In this document: positions 1-7,905 of the stretch, one piece after another
Numbering within the stretch: position 1 is the stretch's first letter
How the letters are laid out: every line of letters begins with the position of its first letter
Assembly: GCA_910579155.1 (NCBI GenBank)
Contig: CAJTTS010000013.1
Location: 1 to 64,000, forward strand
Length of the DNA stretch: 64,000 nucleotides
Source: an uncultured Oscillospiraceae bacterium
GTDB lineage: Bacteria > Bacillota_A > Clostridia > Oscillospirales > Oscillospiraceae
Direction: 5' to 3'
Notes under the pieces: model-generated
Told to the model about the DNA's origin: nothing
Database searches by the model: none
Seen by the model: only the letters and a program-made list of their open reading frames with translations
Position numbers and translations under genes: made by a program

Positions 1-1
1 T

Positions 2-130
2 CAGGGGGAGGAACGGTTTGTGATCCTGACAACTGCCCCCAATGACACTATCATCCATGTCCATGACCGGATGCCAGTCCTGCTGACGGATGATGAAGTG
101 GTACCTTGGCTTCTTGGGCATGGGGTATAA
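2..130 (+). CDS. SRAP (YedK/HMCES-like) protein, C-terminal fragment
   Basis: An open frame enters from the left edge and ends at a TAA at 128-130. The 42 visible residues include VILTT and the HDRMPV block typical of the end of the SOS-response-associated peptidase (SRAP) family. These proteins form a covalent thiazolidine crosslink with abasic sites in single-stranded DNA through a Cys at position 2. The His of HDRMP is one of the conserved active-site residues; the Cys2 end lies outside the window. Family assignment rests on this short but characteristic tail. Confidence 0.75.
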   Translation, partial: QGEERFVILTTAPNDTIIHVHDRMPVLLTDDEVVPWLLGHGV

Positions 131-282
131 TCGAGTTCAACAATTCATCCAAATTCTTCACAGATACCCATAGATAGAATATTTTGTCACCATATGCCCC
201 GCAATGCAATTGTTTTCCCCGTTGGCCCGACCCCCTCGGCCAATCAGCCTGGAAAAAATCGAAGTTTTTTACAAAAACAACC

Positions 283-311
283 TTTACAACTCGGCCTTTT
301 CTTGTTATAAT
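283..311 (+). promoter_or_regulatory. Sigma-A promoter of the mogA-like gene
   Basis: TTTACA (283-288), a 17-bp spacer and a perfect TATAAT (306-311). The start codon is 37 bp downstream of the -10 box, behind an AGAGGG ribosome-binding site at 335-340. The 131-282 stretch upstream shows no gene; it only holds an imperfect inverted repeat around 222-243. Confidence 0.8.
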
Positions 312-347
312 ACACAACACCAGATTGAATGAAAAGAGGGAATATTT

Positions 348-824
348 ATGGCATACCGCATTTACGTCATCACAGCAAACACCGCCCGTTACAATGGCAC
401 CGAGAAAGACCTGTCCGGCCCCGCCGTGGTGAAAACGCTGGAGCAGGCGGGTTATACCATTGCGGGCCACCAGATTCTTCCCGATGAACGCGTGGTGCTG
501 GCCGGCAGCATGAAGGCCATCTGCGATACCAACGCCGCAGACATCATCATCACCACCGGCGGCACCGGCTTCAACCCCGAGGACTGCGCCCCCGAGGCCA
601 CCCTGGACATCGTGGAGCGCCTCGCCCCCGGCATCCCCGAGGCCATGCGGGCCCACGCCCTGAAAAGCTCCCCCCTGGGCGTGCTCACCCGGGCCGTGGC
701 CGGCATCCGCAAAAAGACCCTCATCGTCAACGTCCCCGGCACGCCGGAGGTGGCCCAGCAGATGCTGACCTACATCCTGCCCTTCCTGCGCCTGGGCCTC
801 CAAGTGATGAACGAGGCAAACTGA
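348..824 (+). CDS. MogA/MoaB-family molybdopterin-binding protein
   Basis: 158 residues, the usual size for a single-domain MogA/MoaB protein (MoCF_biosynth fold). It has the TTGGTG motif (residues 69-74) followed by the family pattern NPEDCAPEAT, then PGIPEAMR and NVPGTPE. In the family MogA adenylylates molybdopterin before molybdenum insertion. MoaB-type relatives can have the same fold without proven activity. No other molybdenum cofactor gene is near; it has its own promoter and terminator, so it is a monocistron. Family is sure; the exact activity is inferred. Confidence 0.85.
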   Translation: MAYRIYVITANTARYNGTEKDLSGPAVVKTLEQAGYTIAGHQILPDERVVLAGSMKAICDTNAADIIITTGGTGFNPEDCAPEATLDIVERLAPGIPEAMRAHALKSSPLGVLTRAVAGIRKKTLIVNVPGTPEVAQQMLTYILPFLRLGLQVMNEAN

Positions 825-843
825 TCCCCATCGAAACATGGAG

Positions 844-882
844 CAGGCCGGACCCCGCTGGGGCCCGGCCTGTTTGTCGTTT
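844..882 (+). terminator. Intrinsic terminator after the mogA-like gene
   Basis: A 13-bp stem (844-856 with 860-872, one mismatch) with a 3-base loop, followed by a T-rich tail TTTGTCGTTTT. It sits between the convergent mogA-like and lysC genes. The T-rich tail favours the plus strand. Confidence 0.85.
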
Positions 883-2109
883 TCACTGTGCGCCGTTGAA
901 CTCGTCGTAGAAACGGTTGTGGATCACCTGTACCGCCCGGTCCGCATCGCTGATGTGGACCAACACGGAAACCTTAATCTCGCTGGTGGAGATCATATTG
1001 ATATTGATACCCGCGCTGAACAGCGCCTCGAACATGGCGGCGGCCACGCCGGGGTTGTTGACCATGCCTGCACCCACGATGGATACCTTGGCGATATTGT
1101 CCGACACGTCGATGTGGTCGAAGTGGATGCGGTCCCGGTTCTCCTCCAGCAGCCTTTGGGCCAGCTCCATATCGTCCTTGGCCACGGTGAAGCTGATATC
1201 CTTGGTTTCGCTGCGGCCGATGGACTGAAGGATAATGTCCACGTTCACATTGTTTTTGGCCAGCAGGGAGAAAATCTTGTAGGCAATGCCCGGGGTGTCC
1301 TCCAGGCCAACCAGGGCCAGACGGGCGATGTTCTTATCCTTTGCCACGCCGCTGATGTGGGATTTTTCCATAGTCTTGACGACCTCCTTAACTTTCGTAC
1401 CCGGTCTGCCGGAGAAGCTGGACAGCACCTCCAGGTTCACACCGTACCGCTTGGCCATCTCCACCGAGCGGTTGTGGAGCACCTGGGCGCCCAGCGTCGC
1501 CAGCTCCAGCATCTCATCATAGGTGATCTCTTCCAGCTTATGGGCGGTGGGCACCAGGCGGGGATCGGCGGTGTATACGCCGTCCACGTCGGTGAATATC
1601 TGGCACAGGTCGGCGTTCAGCGCCGCGGCGATGGCCACTGCCGACGTGTCCGACCCGCCCCGGCCCAGAGTGGTGATGTCGTCGAACTTGTTCAGCCCCT
1701 GGAAACCGGTGACGATGACGATGCGCCGCTTGTCCAGCTCCGCCCGGATGCGCTCCCCCTGCACCCGCTTGATGCGGGCGTTGCCATAGCCGGAGTTGGT
1801 GCGGAAGCCCGCCTGCCAGCCCGTCAGGGACACCACCGGGAACCCCATGCCTTCGATGGCCATGGCGCACAGGGCGCAGGAGATCTGCTCGCCGGTGGAC
1901 AGCAGCATGTCAAGCTCCCGCTTGGAGGCGGATGGGTTGATCTCCGCCGCCTTCTCGATCAGGTCGTCGGTGGTGTCCCCCTGGGCGGACAGCACCGCCA
2001 CCACCTGATTCCCCTTTTGATAAGTATCGGTGATGATGTGGGCCACGTTGCGGATCTTGTCCGCGTCCGCCACGGAGGACCCGCCGAATTTCTGTACAAT
2101 CAATGACAT
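883..2109 (-). CDS. lysC: Aspartate kinase
   Basis: 408 residues. It phosphorylates aspartate, the first step to lysine, threonine and methionine. The N-terminal kinase domain shows KFGGSS (residues 7-12) and TLGRGGSD. The C-terminal third has two ACT domains (around LALVGLEDTPG and KVSIVGAGM), so it is probably feedback-inhibited by lysine and/or threonine. A Met near residue 246 (KTMEKSH) is where some Firmicutes kinases start an internal small subunit; this is speculative here. It lies 88 bp downstream of hom on the same strand and probably forms a hom-lysC operon. A GGAAGGA site precedes the ATG. Confidence 0.95.
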   Translation of the reverse strand: MSLIVQKFGGSSVADADKIRNVAHIITDTYQKGNQVVAVLSAQGDTTDDLIEKAAEINPSASKRELDMLLSTGEQISCALCAMAIEGMGFPVVSLTGWQAGFRTNSGYGNARIKRVQGERIRAELDKRRIVIVTGFQGLNKFDDITTLGRGGSDTSAVAIAAALNADLCQIFTDVDGVYTADPRLVPTAHKLEEITYDEMLELATLGAQVLHNRSVEMAKRYGVNLEVLSSFSGRPGTKVKEVVKTMEKSHISGVAKDKNIARLALVGLEDTPGIAYKIFSLLAKNNVNVDIILQSIGRSETKDISFTVAKDDMELAQRLLEENRDRIHFDHIDVSDNIAKVSIVGAGMVNNPGVAAAMFEALFSAGININMISTSEIKVSVLVHISDADRAVQVIHNRFYDEFNGAQ

Positions 2110-2197
2110 GGTTCTTTCATCCTTCCACGGATCATTTCATATCGCTCATGGGCGCCGGGCAAAGGCCCGACGCTCTATTTTATGCCGCTGTGAGAAA

Positions 2198-3412
2198 TCA
2201 GTCCAACACCCGTAACATATTGGACACGCTCAGCCCCGCCAGCTTCGTCTCCAGCTCCGCACGGGTCAGCTCGCCCTCGGTGAGGCAGGCGGACTCGGCC
2301 CCGCCGCTCTCCCGGCGGGCCAGCAGCTTGCAGCCCAGTAGCGCTGTGCGCAGCGCGTCGGCGGACCCGGCGGCCCGGACATACCAGCGGCTCTTGAGCC
2401 CGTCCGTGCCACAGGCGGCGTCCTCGCCGCCCGGCTCCCAGCTCAGCGCCTTGCGGTGGCCCATGTTCCGGGCCACGTCGATGACGTCCGCCACCACGGC
2501 GGAGGCGGTGGGCAGCTTGCCCGCGCCCCGGCCGTAGAACATCACGTCGCCGATGGCATCGCCCCGGACGGAGATGGCGTTGAACACGTCCTCCACCCCG
2601 GCCAGCGGGTCGGACTGGTCCACCAGGTGGGGGGCCACATAGGCGCACACCTTGCCGTCCTCGCCGCGGATCGCCCGGCCCAGCAGCTTGATCTTCTTGC
2701 CCGCGCTCTCGGCGTAGTCCACGTCCGCCAGGGTTACCCCGGCAATGCCCTGGGTGGGCACCTGGCTGGGGCTGATATGCCGGCCGAAGGCGATGTCCGC
2801 CAGGATGCAGATTTTCCGGCAGGCGTCGTGGCCATCCACGTCGGCGGAGGGGTCCCGCTCGGCGTAGCCGTTGGCCTGGGCCTCCGCCAGCGCCGCATCG
2901 AAGGTCAGTCCCGCCCGGATCATCCGGGTCAGGATATAGTTGGTGGTACCGTTGAGGATGCCGTAGATTTCCAAAATCTCGTTGGCGGCCAGACACTGGG
3001 ACAGGGGCCGGATAATGGGGATGCCGCCGCCCACGCTGGCCTCAAACAGGTAGCACACACCCTTCTCGCGGGCAAGCTGGGTCAGCTCGTAGCCGCAGGT
3101 GGCCACCAGCTCCTTGTTGGAGGTGACCACGCTCTTGCCCGCCTTCAAGGCGCGGCGGGTAAAGTCCTGGGCGATGGTGGCCCCGCCGATGGTCTCCACC
3201 ACGATGTCCACCTCGGGGTCGTTCTCAATGACGCCGAAGTCCTTCACGAGCCGGTCCGCAAAGGGGCTGCCGGGGAAGTCCCGCACGTCCAGGATGTATT
3301 TCAATTGGATCAACCCGTCCGCTTTGCGCTCGATGCTACTCTCATGGCCGGTGAGCACCTCGGCCACGCCGGAGCCCACGGTGCCAAAACCTAAAATCGC
3401 CACATTTACCAT
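2198..3412 (-). CDS. hom: Homoserine dehydrogenase
   Basis: 404 residues. It reduces aspartate semialdehyde to homoserine. The Rossmann motif GFGTVG is at residues 8-13. SNKELVA and NGTTNYIL are the substrate and catalytic-domain signatures, and the EAxxxGYAERDPSADVDG-type block is present. The family is usually 410-440 residues with a C-terminal ACT domain. Here the last ~70 residues align only loosely with an ACT fold, so the regulatory domain may be divergent or shortened. AAGGAAGG precedes the ATG. It is the first gene of the hom-lysC operon. Confidence 0.95.
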   Translation of the reverse strand: MVNVAILGFGTVGSGVAEVLTGHESSIERKADGLIQLKYILDVRDFPGSPFADRLVKDFGVIENDPEVDIVVETIGGATIAQDFTRRALKAGKSVVTSNKELVATCGYELTQLAREKGVCYLFEASVGGGIPIIRPLSQCLAANEILEIYGILNGTTNYILTRMIRAGLTFDAALAEAQANGYAERDPSADVDGHDACRKICILADIAFGRHISPSQVPTQGIAGVTLADVDYAESAGKKIKLLGRAIRGEDGKVCAYVAPHLVDQSDPLAGVEDVFNAISVRGDAIGDVMFYGRGAGKLPTASAVVADVIDVARNMGHRKALSWEPGGEDAACGTDGLKSRWYVRAAGSADALRTALLGCKLLARRESGGAESACLTEGELTRAELETKLAGLSVSNMLRVLD

Positions 3413-3432
3413 TGCGCAGTCATTCCTTCCTT

Positions 3433-3466
3433 GGGGGCCATGACCGCACTGCGGTCATTTGGGCCC
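3433..3466 (-). promoter_or_regulatory. Leader hairpin just upstream of hom
   Basis: A perfect 9-bp inverted repeat (3440-3448 with 3450-3458, one-base loop) flanked by complementary GGGCC/GGCCC runs. It lies between the hom promoter and the hom ribosome-binding site, within the predicted ~85-nt 5' UTR. The stem ends about 10 nt before the Shine-Dalgarno sequence, so it could control translation. No T-run follows it, so it is not a terminator. Confidence 0.5.
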
Positions 3467-3504
3467 TCTCACTGAAAAAAACCACTATTTCCAAACTTAT
3501 TAAG

Positions 3505-3533
3505 ACTATATCACATCTTTCCGCCGTTGGCAA
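3505..3533 (-). promoter_or_regulatory. Sigma-A promoter of hom-lysC
   Basis: Read on the minus strand: TTGCCA (3533-3528), 17 bp, TATAGT (3510-3505). The predicted start of transcription is near 3498. Confidence 0.75.
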
Positions 3534-3620
3534 TCGCCATCCTCCCTGCTTTTTCACCAAACCTTTTTTGCCCCGCGCCCATTTCTTTAGCGGATTGAAG
3601 CAACAAATCCCTGAAAACCG

Positions 3621-3658
3621 TCAAAACCGCCCGGCGGATATGCGCCGGGCGGTTTTGA
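3621..3658 (-). terminator. Intrinsic terminator after the penicillin-binding protein gene
   Basis: A perfect 16-bp stem (3621-3636 with 3643-3658) with a 6-base loop. The arms end in AAAA/TTTT, so it works in either direction. It lies just downstream of the PBP stop codon on the minus strand. Confidence 0.9.
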
Positions 3659-3684
3659 TGCTTCTCGGATGCAGTCCGCGGACT

Positions 3685-6567
3685 CTACGGGGAAATGGGG
3701 TTCCCCCAGTCGTCCACCGCCGGGATATAGGGCGCGTCGCCGTTGCCAGGGTCGATGGGCTCAATCGGGAGGATGGGCTCAAAGCTGGGCTCGGGCGGCT
3801 CGACGACGGGCCCGGGGTCCTGGGTGGGCGGAATGATGGGCTGGTCCGACACGTCCGGGCCGGGGCCGGGCCAGTCCGACGGCCATACGCCGGGATCCAT
3901 AGACTCGGTGGGCGGCGGCGTGGGCTCCTCCCAGCCCTCTACATGCACGTTACAATACCGCTCATCCTCCGGGATGGAGTCGTACCAGCTCAGCAGGCCG
4001 TCCTCGTCTCCGATGTGGAGTCCGGGCTTGGCCAGCTCCCGCTCGTACTCCACCATATACACCGTCTTGACGGTCTCCTCCGGGCACAGCTTCCCTGCCA
4101 GGTGATACCGCCCGGTGGCCTCGCCGTTGCCGTCCAGGATGGGGCTGTCCACGCAGATCTGCACCGGCACGTGACAGGTACACTGCTCGGTGGGGGCGTC
4201 GGCGGCGAACAGCCGGAAGGTCTGGGTCCGGTTGCCCCGGATGTCCATGGTGCAGTTGGCGTTGGCCTGCTTGCCGCAGTCCAGGCAGATGGAGTACGAG
4301 TTCAGCGTGCCGGGCACGTCGAAGGGCGCGTTCTCCTTCCCCTCGTGGAGGATGGACATCACCTTCTGCCACAGGGGGACGGTGGGATTGGCGTGGGTAT
4401 AATTGATGACCTCGCTGTTGGAGTAGCCCGCCCACACCGCGGCGGTGTAATAGTTGGTGTAACCGCAGAACCAGTAGTCAAACACGTCGTTGGTGGTGCC
4501 CGTCTTGCCCGCCACGGTCTGGCCGGCGATGCGGGCGCCGGTGCCGGTGCCCGAACTCACCACGTTGGTGAGCATCGAGTTGATATAATAGGCGGTAGTC
4601 TCTTTGAGGATAAAACTGCTGACGGGCCGGTTGTCCACGATGACGTTGCCGTTGGCGTCCCTGATCTCCAGCACGGTGGTGGCCTTGGTGAACTCGCCGT
4701 TGCGGGGGAAGGTGGCGTAGGCCGCCGCCATCTCGAAGGTGGAGACGCCGTCGGTGAGGCCGCCCATGGACAACGGGCTGCGGTCAATGTCCGACAGCAC
4801 CTTGCCGGTGCTGGTCTCCCGGTAGGCCTCCAGGGAGGTGAAGCCGAATTTGTTGACCATAAAGTCATAGGACGCATCGGGGGTGACCTGCTCCACCACC
4901 CGCAGAGCCACGGTGTTCAGCGACACCTGCACGGCGTACTGCACCGTGGTCAACCCCCGGTAGTTGGCCGACACGTTTAGCGGCCAGACGGAGCCGTTGA
5001 GCAAATAGGGGTTGTCGTCGATTACGGAGGCGGGGGTGATGAGCCCCATGTCAATGGCCGGGCCGTAGACGGACAGGGGCTTGATGGAGGAGCCGGGCTG
5101 GCGCACGGTATCCACCGGGGTGTTCCAGCCCCGGTTCACCGTCTTATCCTCCGTGCTGCCCATGGCTACCACCAGGCCGCTGGAGTTGTCCACCAGGGAG
5201 ATGGCGGCCATAAGCCGCTGCCCGGTGCGGGAGGACACCTGGTCCAGATTGGAACGGTTGTTGAACACCGTGTCCACCGCCGCCTGGGCCTCCGGGTCGT
5301 AAGCGCACACGATGGTCAGGCCGCCGCTGAACACCCGGTCCTTACAAGTTTTATAGCTCATCCCGGTGTGCTCCTGGAGCACCTCGATGGCCTCGTTAAT
5401 CACCGCCTCGGTATACCAGGAGTAGACGCCGGACGGCGCGCTGTCCTCCGTGTCCTCGCCGTTCTCCTCGCCGTCTTCCCCACCCTGCCGGTCCCAGGCG
5501 AACACCAGGGGCTCGGCGATGGCGGCGTCCCGCTCCGCCTCGGTGATATACGCCTTGTTGTCCCTGGCCTCATCCTCTCTGGCCATTTCGTTCAGGATCA
5601 GCTCCTGTCGGGCCTTGTTGTACTCCCGGTTGGTCCACAGCACGCCGTCGTCAAAGGAATCCTTCCCGCAGGTCTCGCACACGTCCGGCTTTTCATTCAG
5701 GTAGTAATCCCCGCACTCCTGACAGGTGTAGCGCATCACCTCCACCACGCCCCTGGGGGCGTAGAGGGACGGGTTGTTGGTGATGCCGGCCAGACTGGCG
5801 CACTCGGCCAGGTCCAGCTCCCACACGTTCTTGCCGAAGTAGTACCGGGACGCGGCCTGGATGCCGTCGCAGCCGTTGCCCAGATATATCTTGTTGAGGT
5901 AGGTGGTGAGGATGACCTCCTTTTGGTAGTTGTTTTCCAACTCCAGGGCTTTGAAAATCTCCATAATCTTCCGGGTGACGGTGACATCCTTGTCCCCGGT
6001 CAGGTTCTTGATGAGCTGCTGGTCGATGGTGGAGCCGCCCCGGATGCTGCCTCCGGTGAACAGCTTGGACAGGCCTGCCGCCGTCCCCCGCCAGTCCACG
6101 CCCTGGTGGTTCCAGAAGCGTTTGTCCTCAATGGCGATAAAGGCGTTAATCAGGTCCTCGGGAATCTGGTCGTACTCCACCAGCTCCCGGTTCTCGTTGC
6201 CCTTCAGGGTCTGGAGCTCCCTCAGCTCCTGGGTATCCCTGTCCACGTACACGATGATCGAGTTCTCGTCCATAGTGTAGTCGTCCAGATTCAGATAGGC
6301 CTTGGGCAGCACCGACGTCCTCACATAGACCACGGCAAAGCATATCATGAAGCAGCCGGTGACGACCCCCATCAGCAGCAGGGTGCCGATGACCTGGAAG
6401 ATGCGGATGAGGATGGTCAGCGCAACGGGGCGGCGGCGTTTGCGCGTTTTGGAACGGGGCGCCTGGCGCTTGCCGCCGCCCTGAGACGGAGACTCCTGCC
6501 GCCGGGCGCCGCCCTGAGACTGGGCGGGCCGGCGCTCAGGGGTACGGTTTTGGTTGGTGTCTGGCAT
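3685..6567 (-). CDS. Class A penicillin-binding protein (PBP1A type)
   Basis: 960 residues: bifunctional peptidoglycan glycosyltransferase and transpeptidase on the outer face of the membrane. A basic N-terminus (to ~46) precedes a membrane anchor at ~48-82. The GT51 domain has the catalytic Glu in IEDKRFW (E147) and GGSTIDQQ. The transpeptidase motifs are SSIK (S493/K496), SLN (549-551) and KTG (688-690). A Cys4 zinc-ribbon-like insertion (C282/C285 and C297/C300) follows the GT domain. A second Cys-rich segment (~760-805) and a Pro-rich tail (~880-945) follow the transpeptidase domain. It has its own promoter and terminator. Confidence 0.93.
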   Translation of the reverse strand: MPDTNQNRTPERRPAQSQGGARRQESPSQGGGKRQAPRSKTRKRRRPVALTILIRIFQVIGTLLLMGVVTGCFMICFAVVYVRTSVLPKAYLNLDDYTMDENSIIVYVDRDTQELRELQTLKGNENRELVEYDQIPEDLINAFIAIEDKRFWNHQGVDWRGTAAGLSKLFTGGSIRGGSTIDQQLIKNLTGDKDVTVTRKIMEIFKALELENNYQKEVILTTYLNKIYLGNGCDGIQAASRYYFGKNVWELDLAECASLAGITNNPSLYAPRGVVEVMRYTCQECGDYYLNEKPDVCETCGKDSFDDGVLWTNREYNKARQELILNEMAREDEARDNKAYITEAERDAAIAEPLVFAWDRQGGEDGEENGEDTEDSAPSGVYSWYTEAVINEAIEVLQEHTGMSYKTCKDRVFSGGLTIVCAYDPEAQAAVDTVFNNRSNLDQVSSRTGQRLMAAISLVDNSSGLVVAMGSTEDKTVNRGWNTPVDTVRQPGSSIKPLSVYGPAIDMGLITPASVIDDNPYLLNGSVWPLNVSANYRGLTTVQYAVQVSLNTVALRVVEQVTPDASYDFMVNKFGFTSLEAYRETSTGKVLSDIDRSPLSMGGLTDGVSTFEMAAAYATFPRNGEFTKATTVLEIRDANGNVIVDNRPVSSFILKETTAYYINSMLTNVVSSGTGTGARIAGQTVAGKTGTTNDVFDYWFCGYTNYYTAAVWAGYSNSEVINYTHANPTVPLWQKVMSILHEGKENAPFDVPGTLNSYSICLDCGKQANANCTMDIRGNRTQTFRLFAADAPTEQCTCHVPVQICVDSPILDGNGEATGRYHLAGKLCPEETVKTVYMVEYERELAKPGLHIGDEDGLLSWYDSIPEDERYCNVHVEGWEEPTPPPTESMDPGVWPSDWPGPGPDVSDQPIIPPTQDPGPVVEPPEPSFEPILPIEPIDPGNGDAPYIPAVDDWGNPISP

Positions 6568-6658
6568 ATTGAGATCCCTCCGATGTATTCAAGCCGTCCC
6601 ACGCCGCGGCGGGACGTCCGGGTTCCCTCTCTCCGGGCCCTCCGGTCCGTATTGGGGT

Positions 6659-6687
6659 ATTATACCACGATCAAAACAATTTGTCCA
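6659..6687 (-). promoter_or_regulatory. Sigma-A promoter of the PBP gene
   Basis: Minus strand: TGGACA (6687-6682), 17 bp, perfect TATAAT (6664-6659), 92 bp upstream of the start codon. Confidence 0.8.
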
Positions 6688-6755
6688 CCCTGTGCGAAAC
6701 GACGGGATTTAACTCCGGCCCGCGCCGTTTCCTAGTGGAAATTTTATGTTCCCTC

Positions 6756-6784
6756 TTGCTTTTTTCTCTCACAACCGTTACAAT
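6756..6784 (+). promoter_or_regulatory. Sigma-A promoter of the DUF1292 gene
   Basis: TTGCTT (6756-6761), 17 bp, TACAAT (6779-6784). It is divergent from the PBP promoter about 70 bp away. Confidence 0.7.
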
Positions 6785-6825
6785 AGGGGCATAGGCAGCA
6801 GAATCGCAAAAGGAGGACCAAAGCC

Positions 6826-7104
6826 ATGAGCGAAGAATACGGCCCGGATTTCGTGTCGATCACCGACGACGAGGGTAATGAATTTGAACTGGAGCATCTG
6901 GGCACCCTGGAACATAACGGGGCGGAATACATGGCCTTTGTCCCGGCGGACATGGACGAGGACAACGAGGATTTCGGCCTAATCCTGCTGAAGGTCATCG
7001 AACAGGACGGCGAGCAACTTTTGGCGGATATCGACGACGAGGCGGAGCTCAACGCCGTCTACGAGCAGTTCATGGAAGAGCTGTTCGAGGACGAGGAGGA
7101 GTAA
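6826..7104 (+). CDS. DUF1292 (YrzB-like) small acidic protein
   Basis: 92 residues, strongly acidic, with the DUF1292 pattern DDEGNEFELE...YMAFVPAD and an Asp/Glu-rich C-terminus. Proteins of this family are common in Firmicutes, often near ruvX and ireB in other genomes, and their function is unknown. A near-ideal AGGAGG (6811-6816) lies 9 bp before the ATG, so translation should be strong. The gene stands alone, with the tandem repeat array starting 12 bp after its stop. Confidence 0.85.
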   Translation: MSEEYGPDFVSITDDEGNEFELEHLGTLEHNGAEYMAFVPADMDEDNEDFGLILLKVIEQDGEQLLADIDDEAELNAVYEQFMEELFEDEEE

Positions 7105-7116
7105 CCGCCGCTTACG

Positions 7117-7443
7117 GCGGCTGGGCTTCCGCCCTCGCTCCGCTCCATCCGCGCTGCTCACGACGGCTCGGACGCGTCTGTTTCTACGCCTCGCCTGTTC
7201 GCGACGCGCGGCTTCGCTGCGACTCGGGCAAAACCCGCCCCCGTTTCCCGGCGGCTGGGCTTCTGCCCTCGCTCCGCTCCATCCGCGCTGCTCACGACGG
7301 CTCGGACGCATCTGTTTCTACGCCTCGCCTGTTCGCGACGCGCGGCTTCGCTGCGACTCGGGCAAAACCCGCCCCCGTTTCCCGGCGGCTGGGCTTCTGC
7401 CTTCGCTCCGCTCCATCCGCGCTGCTCACGACGGCTCGGACGC
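7117..7443. repeat. 134-bp tandem direct repeat, 2.4 copies
   Basis: Two full, almost identical 134-bp units (7117-7250 and 7251-7384) and a 59-bp partial third (7385-7443). Copies differ at only a few positions. The unit is very GC-rich and full of short inverted repeats. 134 is not a multiple of 3 and no credible protein runs through it, so it looks non-coding. It lies between the DUF1292 gene and the structured RNA. Confidence 0.9.
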
Positions 7444-7474
7444 AATTATTTCACCCCTGCCGGGTTCTAACTAC

Positions 7475-7704
7475 GTGAACCTGCCCTGTTAAAACCCACA
7501 TTTCTAAAACGGGACGCCCCACTCGCGCGGCGGTTCGCAGACCTCCCGGCCCTCTTCGGAGGTACCTGGACGTTGGGAGCGGTAAAGCCAAGCGGAGGCG
7601 ACCCACCTGCATGCTCGTGCAGGTTTTTAATGGGGCGGCACGGCCACGGCGGGGGTTCCGGCGATCCCGGCGGAAGGGTTCAATCCCTTCCGCCGTTCTT
7701 TTTT
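7475..7704 (+). ncRNA. Stand-alone structured RNA, possibly 6S RNA
   Basis: About 230 nt, free of coding capacity and ending in its own strong terminator, while the next gene has a separate promoter. Its fold fits a long 6S-like hairpin. A closing helix pairs GAACC (7477-7481) and GCC after it with GGC and GGTTC (7648-7658). An asymmetric bubble follows. A small hairpin sits on the 3' side (7605-7611 with 7618-7624), and an inner helix pairs GCCCC (7516-7520) with GGGGC (7632-7636). The identity as ssrS is a judgement from architecture and size, not from a computed match. No clear promoter was found just upstream. SRP RNA, RNase P RNA and tmRNA hallmarks are absent. Confidence 0.5.
7669..7704 (+). 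terminator. Intrinsic terminator of the structured RNA
   Basis: A perfect 10-bp stem (7669-7678 with 7685-7694) with a 6-base loop, followed by a T-rich run at 7695-7704. Confidence 0.9.
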
Positions 7705-7758
7705 CCGTCAAAAAATCGTTTCTCATTTGTGAATTTTCATTGGGGCATGAATTTATCC

Positions 7759-7787
7759 TTGCAACGGCTGTTTTCACATGCTATAAT
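7759..7787 (+). promoter_or_regulatory. Sigma-A promoter of the foldase gene
   Basis: TTGCAA (7759-7764), 17 bp, perfect TATAAT (7782-7787). It lies downstream of the RNA terminator, showing that the RNA and the foldase gene are separate units. Confidence 0.8.
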
Positions 7788-7905
7788 GTTGGGAGCGCCG
7801 CGGGGTTCTCGTCCTTTTTGGGCAAAATAAGCCCATCTCCCACGGCCGCGGACGGGCCTGACCGCCCGCCGCCACACACGAAATACTTGAGAGGATTGAT
7901 ATACC

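Noticed and set aside
3413..3500. T-box or lysine riboswitch for hom-lysC
   Set aside because: The leader from the predicted start is only about 85 nt and contains one simple hairpin; the T-box motif is absent.
7117..7443. CRISPR array
   Set aside because: The units are 134 bp, directly abutting, with no spacers and no cas genes nearby.
6979..7445. Arg/Ala-rich frames on the minus strand through the 134-bp repeat
   Set aside because: The repeat unit is not a multiple of three, so each copy is read in another frame. Composition is that of random GC-rich DNA and no ribosome-binding site precedes the starts.
7475..7704. SRP RNA, RNase P RNA or tmRNA
   Set aside because: The SRP GGUCAGG...GGAAGCAGC loop, the RNase P conserved regions and a tRNA-like end with tag frame are not present.
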